DNA of 64,000 nucleotides from Whalleya microplaca (lineage: Eukaryota; Ascomycota; Sordariomycetes; Xylariales; Xylariaceae): contig MU385723.1 of NCBI GenBank assembly GCA_022497155.1, positions 62,001-126,000 of the forward strand, written 5' to 3'. The position numbers and the translations under genes are program-made. Under the pieces are notes generated by a model. The model saw only the letters and a list, made by a program, of their open reading frames with translations. It searched no databases and was not told the origin of the DNA. Shown in pieces: positions 46,001 through 61,624 of this stretch (position 1 is its first letter; every line of letters starts with the position of its first letter).

Positions 46001-47299
46001 CTTCACTCTCGGAGTGTCGATTGATGGTTCAACAGCTTTACCCTTGCCCTTATCTAGCTTGTGGGTTTGTTCTAAGGCGTCATCGAGGCTGGGGAGTTCA
46101 TTAGCTTCCCCAAACACATCATCTGTAGCCTCTGTGGGGGCACTTGGGGCCGCTGAGGGCGTCGAAGGGCCCTGAACGGGCTTTGGGGCTGTCGGTGGGG
46201 AGCTGGGTGGTGTACCCGCATCGCCCATCTCAACATCCGTCTGATGCACCGAGCCAGGCGTCGTCGGGCGGCTCGAACTCGGCAGCTTAGCCTCAGCAGG
46301 TGCCGCATCCGTTCTAAAGTTGAAACGTTCGAAAAGAGACGCCTTGGTGATCCGTTTCTTCGTCTTCGCCTCGTGGGCGAGTTGTAGACTTCTATTCAGT
46401 CGTTGTGTCTCGCGGTTCATCTCCTCCAACGCCTTCTTGCTGGCCTTGCGAGCAGGGCGGGAGACATCTTGCGTGAGCTTCCGACCACCGTCATCATCCG
46501 TGATGTCCGATACATCGTCATCATCCTCGTCGATGCCTGCATTCGCAGGCATCTGCTCGGCCAACCGCTCTGCACGCGCTTTTTGCTTACGCTCCTCCTC
46601 GGCTTCCTTGGCGAGCCTCTCTTGCCGTTTCCGAGCTACTAATGCTAGGAATCGCTCGTTCTTGTTTATGTCCACGGGCAGCTCGTCGTCTGTATCTGAC
46701 CCGGCCGCTTCTGCTGATTTCTGGGGTGATTTCCGAGGGGATGGCGAGACGAAGAGCCCGGGCGAGGGCGGTCTGTTCTCATCCGCTGCAGCTTCTGGTG
46801 TCGTGCTGCGGACGGGCCGAGCCAATCGTCTTCGAGGCGGAGCGGTTATCACCTCATCTTCATCGTCGTCTTCTGGGTTTGCTATTTCTCCATCTTCATC
46901 CTTGTCTGCTGTCGTGGTATGTGTCTGTAGGGGCTTATCTGGGCGTTGCGATATATTATCCGGTGATTTTGAGGTATCTTTCGCTTCAGTTGTGTCATTA
47001 GCCCTCATGCGTGCAGCCAGTCGGCCCCGAGGTCGAACGATCTCTTCCTCATCCTCATCATCATCCTCTTCCTCTTCATTACTTATGGGCAGGAGCTTCG
47101 TGTCTGCTGTGGTGTTCCCTCTGTCAATCGACTTGAATAATGCCCTTCTATCTATAGGACCTCTAGCATCTTCATCCGAACTATCGTCGTCCACCGTAGC
47201 CAAAAGGGCCTTGACCTTAGACCGCGGCGACAACTCGGGCGACGCCGGCGCAGACGCGTTCCCGGCCGGTGAGGGCGAGCGAGTAGACGAAGCCGCCAT
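43006..47299 (-). CDS. mrc1: Mrc1/Claspin replication-checkpoint mediator
   Basis: Predicted 1408-aa nuclear protein that travels with the replication fork, ties helicase to polymerase epsilon, and passes the Mec1/ATR signal to Rad53/Cds1. Exons are 47299-44187 and 44119-43006, with a 67-nt intron that restores LAGLFADRERAADAAQVDKL. Family marks are the N-terminal SPRSKVKALLATVDDDSSDED, the region MTPGELQMSLQQRARAQAKLERERRLEYLK, many acidic runs, an SQ/TQ-rich segment (about 45100-44650: several SQ and TQ sites in NSQPTQKADTQARETQTQG), and the C-terminal MRC1 block (DITTGMLRKRRRG, KRRQFAKMQKALFADERIGKIAENP). SQ/TQ sites are the kinase targets. I chose ATG 47299 (MAASSTRSPSP); the longer frame to 47404 starts in unrelated hydrophobic sequence. 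The last exon is very GC-rich. Confidence 0.93.
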
Positions 47300-48598
47300 C
47301 TCAGCTACCGATGCTCGAAAATCTGGGAATAAAACTGATTGTAAAATCTCAAGAAACCACCATACACGAAAAAGTGGTACTAGTTTAAAGAGTTGAAGGT
47401 ACAATTCATGTTTGTAGTTTGGTATGGGAGAGCTGTACCTAGCTAGGAGACAAATGTAAGTGGGGGCTCGTGTAAGTGGACATATTCACGCGTCAAGACG
47501 CGACACTCGCGTTGAGTTGAGAGGTACCTGGGTACTTATGCAACAATCCGAAATATGGGGCTCCAGAACGTCATCCCTTCCACTCAGCGCAGCCACCCGC
47601 GAAAGCTCTGAATCTATTCCGTATTCAATTTATTATTAGAATTTATGTTTCACATTAGGTGGTCAGAAGCTGAAGTATTTTTTTCACCGTTGTCTTATTA
47701 GTAATGCGTCGAGGATTACTATTTAGCAACTATAGGATAGATAGATACATCATCCATCAAAAGCATAGGGGTATCGCTGCCATGAAAAATATATGTACAT
47801 ACAGACTCACCCAAAGAGGGAATGAATCAATGCAACAATAACGCCAGAAAAGCCTGCCTCCCCCCCTCCATGAATCTCTTTTGGTGTTTATACAAACCCC
47901 CCTGAAACGCGAAGCAGCCAGAACACGCAAAAAAAATTGATGTTGCGCCTCAATGCCAATGCTGATGATGCAAATCGACAAGGAAACAAACCCGGCCAAG
48001 CCCCCGTCTCTCTCAACACAACGCCTGAATCGCAAAAATCAAATCCAACTTTTCTATAAAGGGCGAGCTTATTGCCGGCTTTGCGAGCTGACCAAAACTC
48101 CTTTGGCATGAGCAAGACCATTGCCCTTGCTCTCGTACTTAAACCATAAAACGAATCTTAGTCGCTGTCATTTGTGGTAGGTTGTTCACCTGCTCAGGTC
48201 TTGTTCTCCAAGCCCTCGTAAAGGTGGTCCTCGGGTATCTCCCAAGAGTTGTTTTCGGGCAATGCCTGCATTCCTAGACCATTGCCACGGAACGACCGCT
48301 TGGATGTCAGATCACAAGGCTCTCTAAGGCTTAGATAGTTGTATTCTTCCCTCGTCGTTCGTGATGCTTCATCGGAATCTCTATGACTGATGGTTGATGT
48401 TGTTGTCGTTGAAGCAAACACAGAGTTGCAGTGTTCGAGAATCAATGGCAGCAGCTCATCACGCTAGGGGTGCGAAGGGACCCTCGAATCCTCGTCACTC
48501 CATGATAGTGTTTCGAGTACTGGCGTATCCGGGGCGACCTCAATTGCTTCCGGCACAGGGCCGTCCACAATAGGCGGCCGAACGTCACGCTCTTCACT
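47300..48598. other. mrc1 promoter and hfi1 downstream region
   Basis: The first few hundred bases upstream of 47300 should be the mrc1 promoter. Between 48194 and 48598 a stretch in frame with the end of hfi1 stays open apart from two TAG codons (see findings). Otherwise no gene is seen. Confidence 0.55.
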
Positions 48599-50146
48599 CT
48601 ATGAAGCTGCCAAACAAGAGTCTAGAACGTCATCGATCATCGATATATCCTGAGTAGTTGTGCCGTCCCATCCCAGTGGATCATCATCGATATCCATAGG
48701 ATCCCCATGGATTTCTCCATTAGTGAGAGTGAGGGAACTGCCTCCATTGACTCCACCTTTGCTAGTCTGCTCGTAGTCAATCGGCATGCGGTCGTGGAGC
48801 CAAGTATAGTTGTTGTAATGGTCGAGCTCGCCGTCTCTATAGTTATATATAACCGATTTCCTGATGATAGGGAACGTGCTTATGCCACAGTCGCCTATTT
48901 CTAGAGCGAGCCGTAGGTCGGCCATGCTCAGCGGTGGTCGCTCACTTGCAGCCTTTGCCTCGACGGGCAAAAGTCCACTTTTATCTCTAGTCAGCTCGCC
49001 TTTGGCATATGCTGCCTCTTCCCGCCTTAGCTGGCGGTGATACTTGTGCGTTTGGATCCAGTTAGGGCCGGCGCCGAACCCGGCACCCCCAGAGTCCCCT
49101 GGTCCATTACTTCTGGTCCTGTTGAATACGATAGACAGAAATTCTTTGATGAAAGTCTCGGCAGCGATTGTCAGGAACTGAGCTGCATCTGGCGCGTGAC
49201 CGTTGACGAGGCCCTCCTCGTAGCAGATAGGCAACATCCGGGACTCGGTGCTCGCCATGTCTGGGAACTCGCCCGACTCTACAGCTAAGGGCTGCGCAAA
49301 CCGCTTGCGGATTTCTAAGTCCCAGTCTACTCTTTCTTAGCAACTAGTTGCACGCTCACCATGGGGGTGGGTTCTACTCACTCATCTTGTTTAACCCGCC
49401 GGTGGCACTGGGCGGCAGATCTGGAACGCGCATCGCCTTTCCGCGGTGATGTTCCGTAAACATATTTGTCATGGATTCATACGGATCAAACTAAGCAGTG
49501 CATTAGTTATTAGTTGTCAGAAGGCCAGGTGCAAGGTGCACGAGGTACAACGCTTGTACTCACGTCATATTGAGTCAGCTCCTTGATACGCCGTCTGTCG
49601 CGATTCGGAAGCTGCATGACTTCGGCTTTTAGCCTTCTCTCTGCTGCATCGCCGGTAACGGGTTTCGCGCCGACGTTGGTGGCGGGCTTATCATTGGCCG
49701 AAACCCAGGGCGCAAGGCCCTGGTCTGGCATTTCCCTCGTAAGATTTCCATATATGGCAGCGAGCAACTGATTATGAAGGTGGACTTTGTCGATGCCATT
49801 GGAGGAGTATAATATTGGATCGATACGGTCTGAGTACTCGATCTGATTCAACCGGCCTGCATTGCAACACGTGTGAGCGAGAACATTTGAAGAATAGGGT
49901 AAGCAGCCGAGGAGACGTACCTAGCACGAACTGGGTGGTGGAGTCTTTGTAGATATTCCATTGTTCGGTGCCAATGGCGGATTTCAAGGCGGCGTATAAA
50001 GGTTCGAGGTCGATGCGCGCGGGGATGATCTGACTCGTTTTGGTGATCTTCTGGGCGGTCGGGGCCGAAACTGTTATTGATTTTAATACCGGGGTGGAGA
50101 GGCTGACGGAGGGGCGGCTTAGAGCCGCGGGATCGATGTCGGGCAT
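48599..50146 (-). CDS. hfi1: SAGA complex subunit Hfi1/Ada1
   Basis: Predicted 451-aa structural subunit of the SAGA histone acetyltransferase coactivator; Hfi1/Ada1 pairs with Taf12 through a histone-like fold and holds the core together in the nucleus. Exons are 50146-49921, 49856-49564, 49490-49382 and 49326-48599, with introns of 55-73 nt; all joints keep frame. Family blocks are [24 protein letters not shown] near residue 35, [16 protein letters not shown] and [20 protein letters not shown], the basic [11 protein letters not shown], and the histone-fold part ([25 protein letters not shown], shortened here). These match the SAGA-Tad1 domain. The C-terminus ends LDSCLAAS, similar to the short acidic end of orthologues. 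The start MPDIDPAAL was preferred over the in-frame ATG at 50293. It is divergent from GCP3, with a 1-kb shared upstream region. Confidence 0.9.
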
Positions 50147-51197
50147 GGTGGACGGGGGTAAAATGGCTGATTCGGGAATTCTGATATCTCGTGATGCGGG
50201 CTGGCGCGAGGTCAGGGCGGGTTCTGGCGGGTTTTGTATGGGTGATGTCGCGAGCGGGCTAGGAGCACAGCGCAGCCCGAAAAGGGGGTGCAAAACCCAT
50301 GAATCGAGTGGCTCGGGCCTATGCGATCAAATGCCTGGTTTTAAAATGATGAAAATGGTATTTGGGTGGTGGTGGTTGATGAAGAAGCTGTTGCCTTTTT
50401 TTGCTGGTACGGAGCGGAAATGTTAGGATGTCGTTCAGGTTGGAAATCGGCGCGGGCTTGTCGATGCGCGCTGTGCCATGCTGGTAGGTCACAGGTTACA
50501 GTGAGCGATGTTCCATTTAGGTAGGGAGGAACATTGGATTTCGTTGTGGGAGGGACAGTGGGGAACAAATTGTCTCTAGGTACTTATACGCCTACGGGGC
50601 TCCCCTTCTACCCCAAGTATTTAGACCTCCGCCATTCAGCCTTAGTGCCCTTAGTGCTTAGGTTGGTAGGTACAGTAACCTTCTTAGTCTTCAGATATTT
50701 AGTCTTCAGATATCAAGTCGCTGATAATCCCTAGAAACCTACTTGACACAGATTACGGTGGTTTCAGCTGTACATGTAGACACTAGAATTATTGGGAAAA
50801 GTAGATACATACGTATAATGAGTCTATGGTGCATGCATCGCTGTAAATCCAACACATGTTGGCCAACGTTGAATGCTGAGAACAAACCCAGGAGTACGTA
50901 ACCATCCACTAATTACATGTACATGTACTCCGTAGGCTCTAGTCACAGATCTTGTAGCCAGAGCGTTACCAGCCTGCTGGAGTGTTACCAGGTAATATAT
51001 GTATGTACGTACCTACTGCAGTGCACCCCTCCGCTCTTCAGTGCTCTATGTCGCGTCGCGTCTACCCTACAACAGAATCGCATACATTGTACTTATACTC
51101 CGTATGCTGCCATCGTCTTGCATTGCAACTACTACTACGTCCTAGACCTCCAGTTGATGCTCTTGTCTCTCAACCAACAGTGTAACAAGATGCTACA
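50147..51197. other. Divergent promoter region of hfi1 and the GCP3 gene
   Basis: 1.05 kb between two divergent start codons. It holds the promoters of both genes. Short frames are without domains. Direct ATATTTAGTCTTCAGATAT-type repeats stand near 50685-50715. Confidence 0.6.
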
Positions 51198-54030
51198 ATG
51201 TCTCGGTCTGCTCAAGACCAGGCAAGGCGCGTTGGTATCAGTATCAACCGTCTGATTGAACAGTTGATCCCAAAGGACCCCCACCTGAGTCCCGAAGAGA
51301 CCCAACAGAGACATGCCCAGTTCTTTGACGAGATCAAGCAGCAGCTAGACGAGTGAGATGATATCAATGCATATTGCCTTAAGATCAAGACATTGACCTT
51401 GCTCTATCAGACCGCGACCCCCTCCCCTTGCCGACCAGAACCATGCCTCCGAACTCATCAGACGGCGGCTGGTGCAAACGAACCCCAGCCAGGCATTGCG
51501 CTATTCGAACCTATACTCAAGATTACTGGCATTGCCTGTGCTGAACCAGAAATGGGCCATGTTGTACCTTCTCTACCAGCTAGCCGATTCACCAGATCCC
51601 AACGAGCCTGACCCCGTTGCCTTTGCCGAATTCCAACAGGAGCAGGCCAGATGGAGGAAGCTCGAGGAAAGAGAGGAGTTTGGCTCCAGCGGCCCTTCCG
51701 CCCAGGGAAGTTTCGAGGCATATCGTCAAGACCACAACAATTCCGAAGAGTACTATCCCACCGAGCTGAGAGATGTGCTCAAGAATCCAAGGGAGATGAG
51801 GTCAGCCGATGAGTCCCAGCGTCCTTCGACCGCTGGCGACCTAAGGCGTGACAAGGCTTCCAGAGACGAAGAGCCACTCCCACAGAAGAGGGACGTTGCC
51901 ATCAAGTCTAAGCTGCTTGCAGACAACTATTCGGATATCGACCCGTCCGAACCAGTACTCCTTCGAGATCTTCCCTATACCCTCCAAGGACTTTCCTCCG
52001 CTACACTACCATTTGGTAAAGATTCATCGCTCAAGTTACCGGCTACCCTTCCACCACCTTTAATAGGATTACTACACACGCTCGCAGAGCCTTCGCTTCT
52101 CTATCGTACGCTCGAGGAGTTTGTGAAGACACCTGCGAAAGGACTACTAGGTCAGAGTCTTCGAGCAGCCATTAGTAGCGAGCTACGTTCGTATTTGACA
52201 CTTGTCGCAACACTGGAAGGTCAGATTCGACGAGCGCTGTCCACAATTGACGAGAATGCCCCCCGGAGCGGTATCGGGAAGGCTGGTGTAACGCTCAAAC
52301 GTTGCGTTGTGTGGACTCGCGAAGCAACGATGGGCTTGCGACTCATGAGCCTGATTGCGGAAGAGTCGAAAAGCAAAAAGGGGGGTCAACTCATATCGCT
52401 AATACATTCATTCTCCTCATCCCACGGTGACCCTATAGTAGGCGCATTTGCTGAGCGCTTACTCATGCCTATAACCCGTCCGTTTTATGACATCCTACGC
52501 CGATGGATTTACGATGGCGAACTTTCGGATCCATATCTCGAGTTCTTCATACAAGAGCAATCTACCGAGGCCATGCCCAAGGGCAAGTCGGGCTCCATCA
52601 ACGTGTGGGAAGATAAGTACATAGTAGCGGACGGCATGATCCCTTCCATTATCACCACCGAATTCTCAGGGAAGGTCTTCCTGATCGGCAAGTCCCTCAA
52701 CTTTATCCGTCACAGCTGTGGTGACGCTCAATGGGTCGAGTCGTACTCGAAGGAGTCTTCCAAGGAGCTCCGCTACGGCGACACAGCAACCCTAGAAAGC
52801 TGGATCGACGACGCGTATAAGACCACCATGCGCCGGCTATTGCACCTCATGACCAATAAATTCCACCTTTTCGAGCATCTACAGGGCCTCAAGGACTACA
52901 TCCTCCTCGGCCAAGGCGACTTCATCGCATTACTGATGGAGTCGCTCGCAGCGAACCTCGACCGCCCGGCCGGAGCCCAGTACAGACACACGCTGACGGC
53001 GCAGCTGGAGCACGCGATCCGCGGCTCGAACGCGCAGTACGACTCGCCGGAGGTGCTGCGGCGGCTTGACGCGCGCATGCTGCAGCTCTCGCACGGCGAC
53101 ATCGGATGGGACTGCTTCACGCTGGAGTACAAGATCGACGCGCCGGTGGACGTCGTAGTCTCGGACTGGGGCAACCGGCAGTACCTGAAGGTGTTCAACT
53201 TCCTGTGGCGCATCAAGCGCGTCGAGTTCGCGCTGTCGTCGACGTGGCGCAAGGTCACGACGGGCTCGCGCGGGGTCCTGCACACGGAGCACGCGGCCGT
53301 GCGCCAGGCCTGGAAGACCACGCGCGGCTTCCTCGCCGAGATGGTGCACTTCGTGGGCCAGCTGCAGTACTACATCCTCTTCGAGGTCATCGAGTCGTCG
53401 TGGACCGAGCTGCAGGCCCGCCTGCGCCGCGACGACGCCACCCTCGACGACGTCATCACCGCCCACGCCACCTACCTGAACTCCATCACGCACAAGGGCC
53501 TCCTCGGCGCCCGCCGCCGCCGCTTCAACGACGACCACCATAACCATAACACCTCCACCGCTAACCCCAACACTTCCACCGGCACCGTCGCCCCCGTCAA
53601 GGAGGACGATAACAGCTACATGATGCAGCTCAGCGAGCTGCTGCGCACGATGCTCGCGTACCGCGACTGCGTCGACGGGCTGTACTCGTGGTCCGTCTCG
53701 GACTTCACGCAGCGCCAGGAAGCCGACCTCCTGCGCCACCAGCAGCAAACCCAGGCGTCGCGGAAGACCGTCGGCGGGCCCGACGACCCGAACAGCGAGT
53801 TCCCGGCTCTGTGCGAGCGCCTGCGGCACCTCGGCGACCGCTTCCGCACCAAGGTCCGCCTTCTCCTCGGCGACCTCGCCTACCAGGCCGACGTCGACCT
53901 GCGCTTCCTCGGCGTCGCCATGAACTTCAACGATGTGTACCAGCCCGTCCGCCGCAAGGCCAAGAGTACGCCCGCCCCGCCCGCCGCGGGAGTTGCGGCT
54001 GCTGCTGCGGAGAAGGCGGCTAAGGGCTGA
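51198..54030 (+). CDS. Gamma-tubulin complex component 3 (GCP3/Spc98)
   Basis: Predicted 924-aa subunit of the gamma-tubulin complex that nucleates microtubules at the spindle pole body. Exons are 51198-51352 and 51411-54030; the 58-nt intron joins QQLDE to PRPPPLADQNHASELIRRRL. The Spc97/Spc98 domain is complete: the N-terminal GRIP1 region starts at LLRDLPYTLQGLSSATLPF and includes LYRTLEEFV and SYLTLVATLEGQI, and the C-terminal GRIP2 region has YLKVFNFLWRIKRVEFALSSTW, MVHFVGQLQYYILFEVIESSW and DDVITAHATYL. A hydrophilic loop with His/Asn/Thr repeats lies near 53530-53600. It resembles GCP3 (Spc98, human TUBGCP3) more than GCP2 by the N-terminal extension. From about 52880 on the codons become extremely GC-rich, while the first half is not. 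The long antisense frame across this part is a shadow. Confidence 0.93.
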
Positions 54031-55429
54031 GGGCGTGAGGGAGGGAGTGGCGTGAGAGAGGTCTATGTACGTACAAGACGAGCCGTCATGTCTGCCGCGG
54101 GTGGTCTATACTTCTGGTCTGTTCCACACTTAGGAATGGGGGAGTTGAGCGGACATACCTCCCGCACGAGGTATCGAGTGGGAATAGCAGCACTCTGCAT
54201 CCGACGGAGTGTGTGGCGGTAGCACGAACAAAGATAGGTGGATGGCCATATGGCACTTTGAGGGAAACAAGGAGGGAATTGAAACAGGGCTACCGGATGC
54301 TCTGAGCCAAGAGCAAAACATGCTCTCCTAGTTATGAGGCAAGAGGTATGTCGTCGTTCATAAGTTGGTAGTTACTATGTGTAGTCAGCTTGGCGTTGGA
54401 CAGACGGAAAAATAAATTCATACTCAGGTCAACGAGCGATCTGTGATGCAGTTCAAGCAGTGAAGCGAAAGAAAGATAAACATGAAAAAATATCAAAAAG
54501 GCAAGTAGTAGCGATGTTCCTTGAGCAGAACCTCACAAATCACAATCACATTAAACAACACAACAAGAGACAGGCTTTCGAAAATTCATATCATATCTCA
54601 TTCATACGTAGGGTTCGTAAAACGTAGACATCCGACCTGTCTAATCCCCCGTGAGATGTCTAGGACCGATCTTCTTGTGGTCTCGTGTCGAAAGTCTGAT
54701 AATACGGACCAGATGACGAGGAATGTCTAGGCTATTTTCCGCCTTCTATATCTACATTGTGATCCGTTCCAAAAAAGACAAAAACAGAACAAAAGAAAAC
54801 CAGTTAGCATAGTGCTGCGGCATATCGATCCTTGCAGACGCCTTTCAGTCCTTTTCATGTTTCCACGCCTTGAAGTTCAGAAGCAAATCAATATATAGCC
54901 ATTCGACTGTCCTACCCTCCCGGAATGGTTTTGTACAAAGCTTTGGTAGTGCGGTGTCCACGATATTGCCTTCGACGCATAGCTGTTGAAGAGTCATCGC
55001 TAGTTGGTCGATAATAATTCGTGGCAGCCAAAAAGCTCTCGTTCTTGGGACTCTTCATAATGATACTCCTTCCCCGCAGGGAGAAGAGAATTAGGTGTCG
55101 AAGGTAGAGGATGCCCCAAGACACTGCGTTGTAGGCAAATGCGCCAAAGTAGCATCGCCGTTTACCGCCTGGGAAAGAAACCGTATCGTACATCGCTAAA
55201 GATGCCAAACGTCGGGACTCCAAGCGTCCTGAGTAGACTTCATTATCCCTGGTCGATGTCATCGCAAACCCTGCGATCACCTCGATATATCCAGCCAAGC
55301 TGGCAGAGATACACAACGCCAATCAACATCATTGCTTCAGATGCGACCCCATATCCAGTTTCCTGCCAGATCGAGCAAAGGTTCGACGAGCGAACCCGGA
55401 AATATGATTCGGTTGTTGCAACAGAGCAT
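54031..55429. other. Intergenic region between two convergent genes
   Basis: 1.4 kb between GCP3 and wee1 stops. A 136-codon minus-strand frame (54912-55322) is basic and without domains, and overlaps a plus-strand frame, so I do not call it a gene. The rest should be 3' UTRs and terminators. Confidence 0.5.
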
Positions 55430-59170
<3,741 letters not shown>

Positions 59171-61624
59171 TTTCTCTTATGTTAGCAGCAGCAGCGTGGC
59201 ATGCGACTATGAGACGGAAGACCAGAGCTGCAGTCGGCGAGGGGGAGCAGTCCAAAGGAAACTGGATCGGGACTTCGGTTTCGAATTTAGATATTACACC
59301 CGCGACAAGCGGCAAGGGAACAATCGCATAGATCGGCTACAATGAGGATAGGCGGATGTTGGTGAGTCAGGAATGCTAAGCAGAAGGACTAATGAATTGA
59401 AGACATTTGGAATGCCAAACCAAGTAAGGGCAAAGAGTGTTTCTTCAGTGGTACATTGTGGATGACGGGTCGCGTGAGATCCAAGTGAGAATGAGACTTG
59501 TTGGATCGCTTCGCAACTCCCCTCCCTTAATACACAACTCCAGCCTGAACGACCTGAACGTCTGTCGTTATGCAGTATTTGCATCCACCTATTACATGGG
59601 ATGTATCATGTGTCAGTGTCAGTGTCAGTTGACGCTTCGTGGGAAATGGGTTGATGGCAGGTTGGGCGGTTAGGTAGGAAGGAGCGGCCGGGGAAGAACA
59701 CGATTTCTACATAAAGACAGGTCAACTGCTTGATTGTTTGTGGCGACTTTGGCTAGACTGGAGGCTGGGAGAGGATTGGCAAGATGGAAAAGGAGCGGTC
59801 GGCCAGTCAAGTACAGTACATCGGGGTCACTAGATCGTGTGTGGAACCAACAGGGGCGATGGAAAGCGCGTTTGTTTATTTCGAGACGCGTGGGAGAGGT
59901 AGGAACGCCACAGTTATCTGTCAATATATGGCCCGTGCATCAGTTAAAGTACCTGCAAGTATATCTGGTGCCTTTCAGCTTCGACTCGTGTGCACGTGTT
60001 TGTGTCCATCACCGACTTTCCCCTCTCCCAGCTTCCACTCCTTGGAGATGCAGCTGCAGCTGCATTCCCCTACACCCGGTCCAGTCTTTGTCGAGGTATG
60101 GAACAATTTCTCTCTCTAGATGTTAGCTTGATGTTCCCCTCTTCATAGATGCACATACTCAAGTTGATATGTGGATGTAAGGATGTTAGCTAAACTCTCT
60201 CAATAATCTTGCAGCCTTTCAATTCCATTGTGATCTCTCTCAGCCCGCTGACGCGTTTATTTACTTTCGGCTAGGGTTCCAGGTTGACTGACTTGAGTGG
60301 GAGCGCCACATGTCGTCTGATCCGCGCCGATCTTATCATACCCTTGTCGAGCCTCCCAGCCAGGTATCGTGCCATCCCGCCTGCGGACCTGCGGGCTGGG
60401 CCTGCAGGTCCATTGCGGCTAGAAGTTGCTATATACGTACCTGCCACTCTAGAATGTGTAGTACAATAGTGATGTACGTAGCCTCAAACAAATGTCCCCA
60501 CCAGTTGCCGTCTGCGTCATAACGTTGGCCTTTTCTTACAGAGACACCAGGGCACTCTTATCAAAATGTGTTGTGTACCGAAGTATCTGGCACCTCAGGG
60601 GTCTTCAGGTTTGATCGTGTCCCCCCTTTTCCCACTGCCTACTAGATTTGTCACATTCTCTTGAAACCTCAAGGTTGGACAATAGGCTTGCTTGTCCAAC
60701 ACTCACATGCGCATTGTCTACCGAAGTGTGCAAGGCTTTAATCAGCATGACCTGGCCTACTGACATAAAAATAAACAAAGTAGTAATGAAGATAATCTTA
60801 ATACGATAAAATGATATTATGATCTCGTTTTTAAAATCATGCGGGCATCGAATCTATCTCGCTTCCCTGTAATGCTCCACGCTTGGACCATCTGATGCAG
60901 TACGTATCTGGTATCAATATTCCCTGAACTCAAGACCAGGCCTCCCTCTGTGTGGTAATTATCGATTGTTAGGTATTTGTCAATGATCAACAGGAACATA
61001 TTCTTTTCTTAACCACCTGATCGGCTTCTTCCGGTGGTTGCTAGGGTTTCTTCCAATGCGCACGTGGTTGTTCTCATCTTGTTTCATTGAGAGTCTAATA
61101 GGTATCAGTCGCATTCCATTATCCGTTTCATCTACGAGTATTTTTGGGGTAACAATGCCCGTGTTCCTACAAGGCCCGTGACCGGTATCCGTCAACCCCG
61201 TTTTCCCCGGTATTCTCGAGTCCGAGTGTCCAAGTGGACACAGGATCTAGCCGTGGTTATTGATAACGACTCCCGAGATCTATCTAACCCTAACATCTTT
61301 ATTACACTTTATCAAAGCACGTTCGTAAATGCGTACTCCAGTCATCCTCAAGGTTCCAGATAGATTGATAACGAATCGATAGATAAAGCCACATCTGTGA
61401 TACCCCTCCAGTTGGCATGACTAAAACCATTACTAAGTAATAGACAATACAGTTTATCTACAGATTCATCATTCAAGTGCTTTCCAGAGAATTTTTATTA
61501 ACCTCGTTCCATTATACAAAATAGACAAGAGTCCTTTATTTTCTTTTTCTTTGTGCACCTAGTCCTTGTAGCTCTCATGTACATGGAGTAACTCAACGTT
61601 GTCCAAAATCAGTAGCGACCACAT
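59171..61624. other. Region upstream of wee1
   Basis: 2.4 kb to the stop of the BTB gene. The part up to about 60 kb is likely the long leader and promoter of wee1. Several overlapping frames on both strands (59437-60126) lack domains. A triple CAGTGT/CAGTGTCAGT direct repeat stands near 59613-59630. Confidence 0.5.

Noticed and set aside
46320..47396. 358-codon plus-strand frame opposite mrc1
   Set aside because: It is a Ser-rich shadow of the Asp/Glu-rich coding strand of Mrc1; no independent motif.
52930..53829. 299-codon minus-strand frame in GCP3
   Set aside because: It lies wholly antisense to the GC-rich half of a clear GCP3 gene. Lack of AT-rich stop codons explains it, and its sequence is low-complexity Arg/Val/Leu-rich without a domain.
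54912..55322. 136-codon minus-strand frame downstream of wee1
   Set aside because: Basic, no domain, overlaps a plus-strand frame of similar quality and lies in an expected 3' UTR region. It could be real but nothing supports it.
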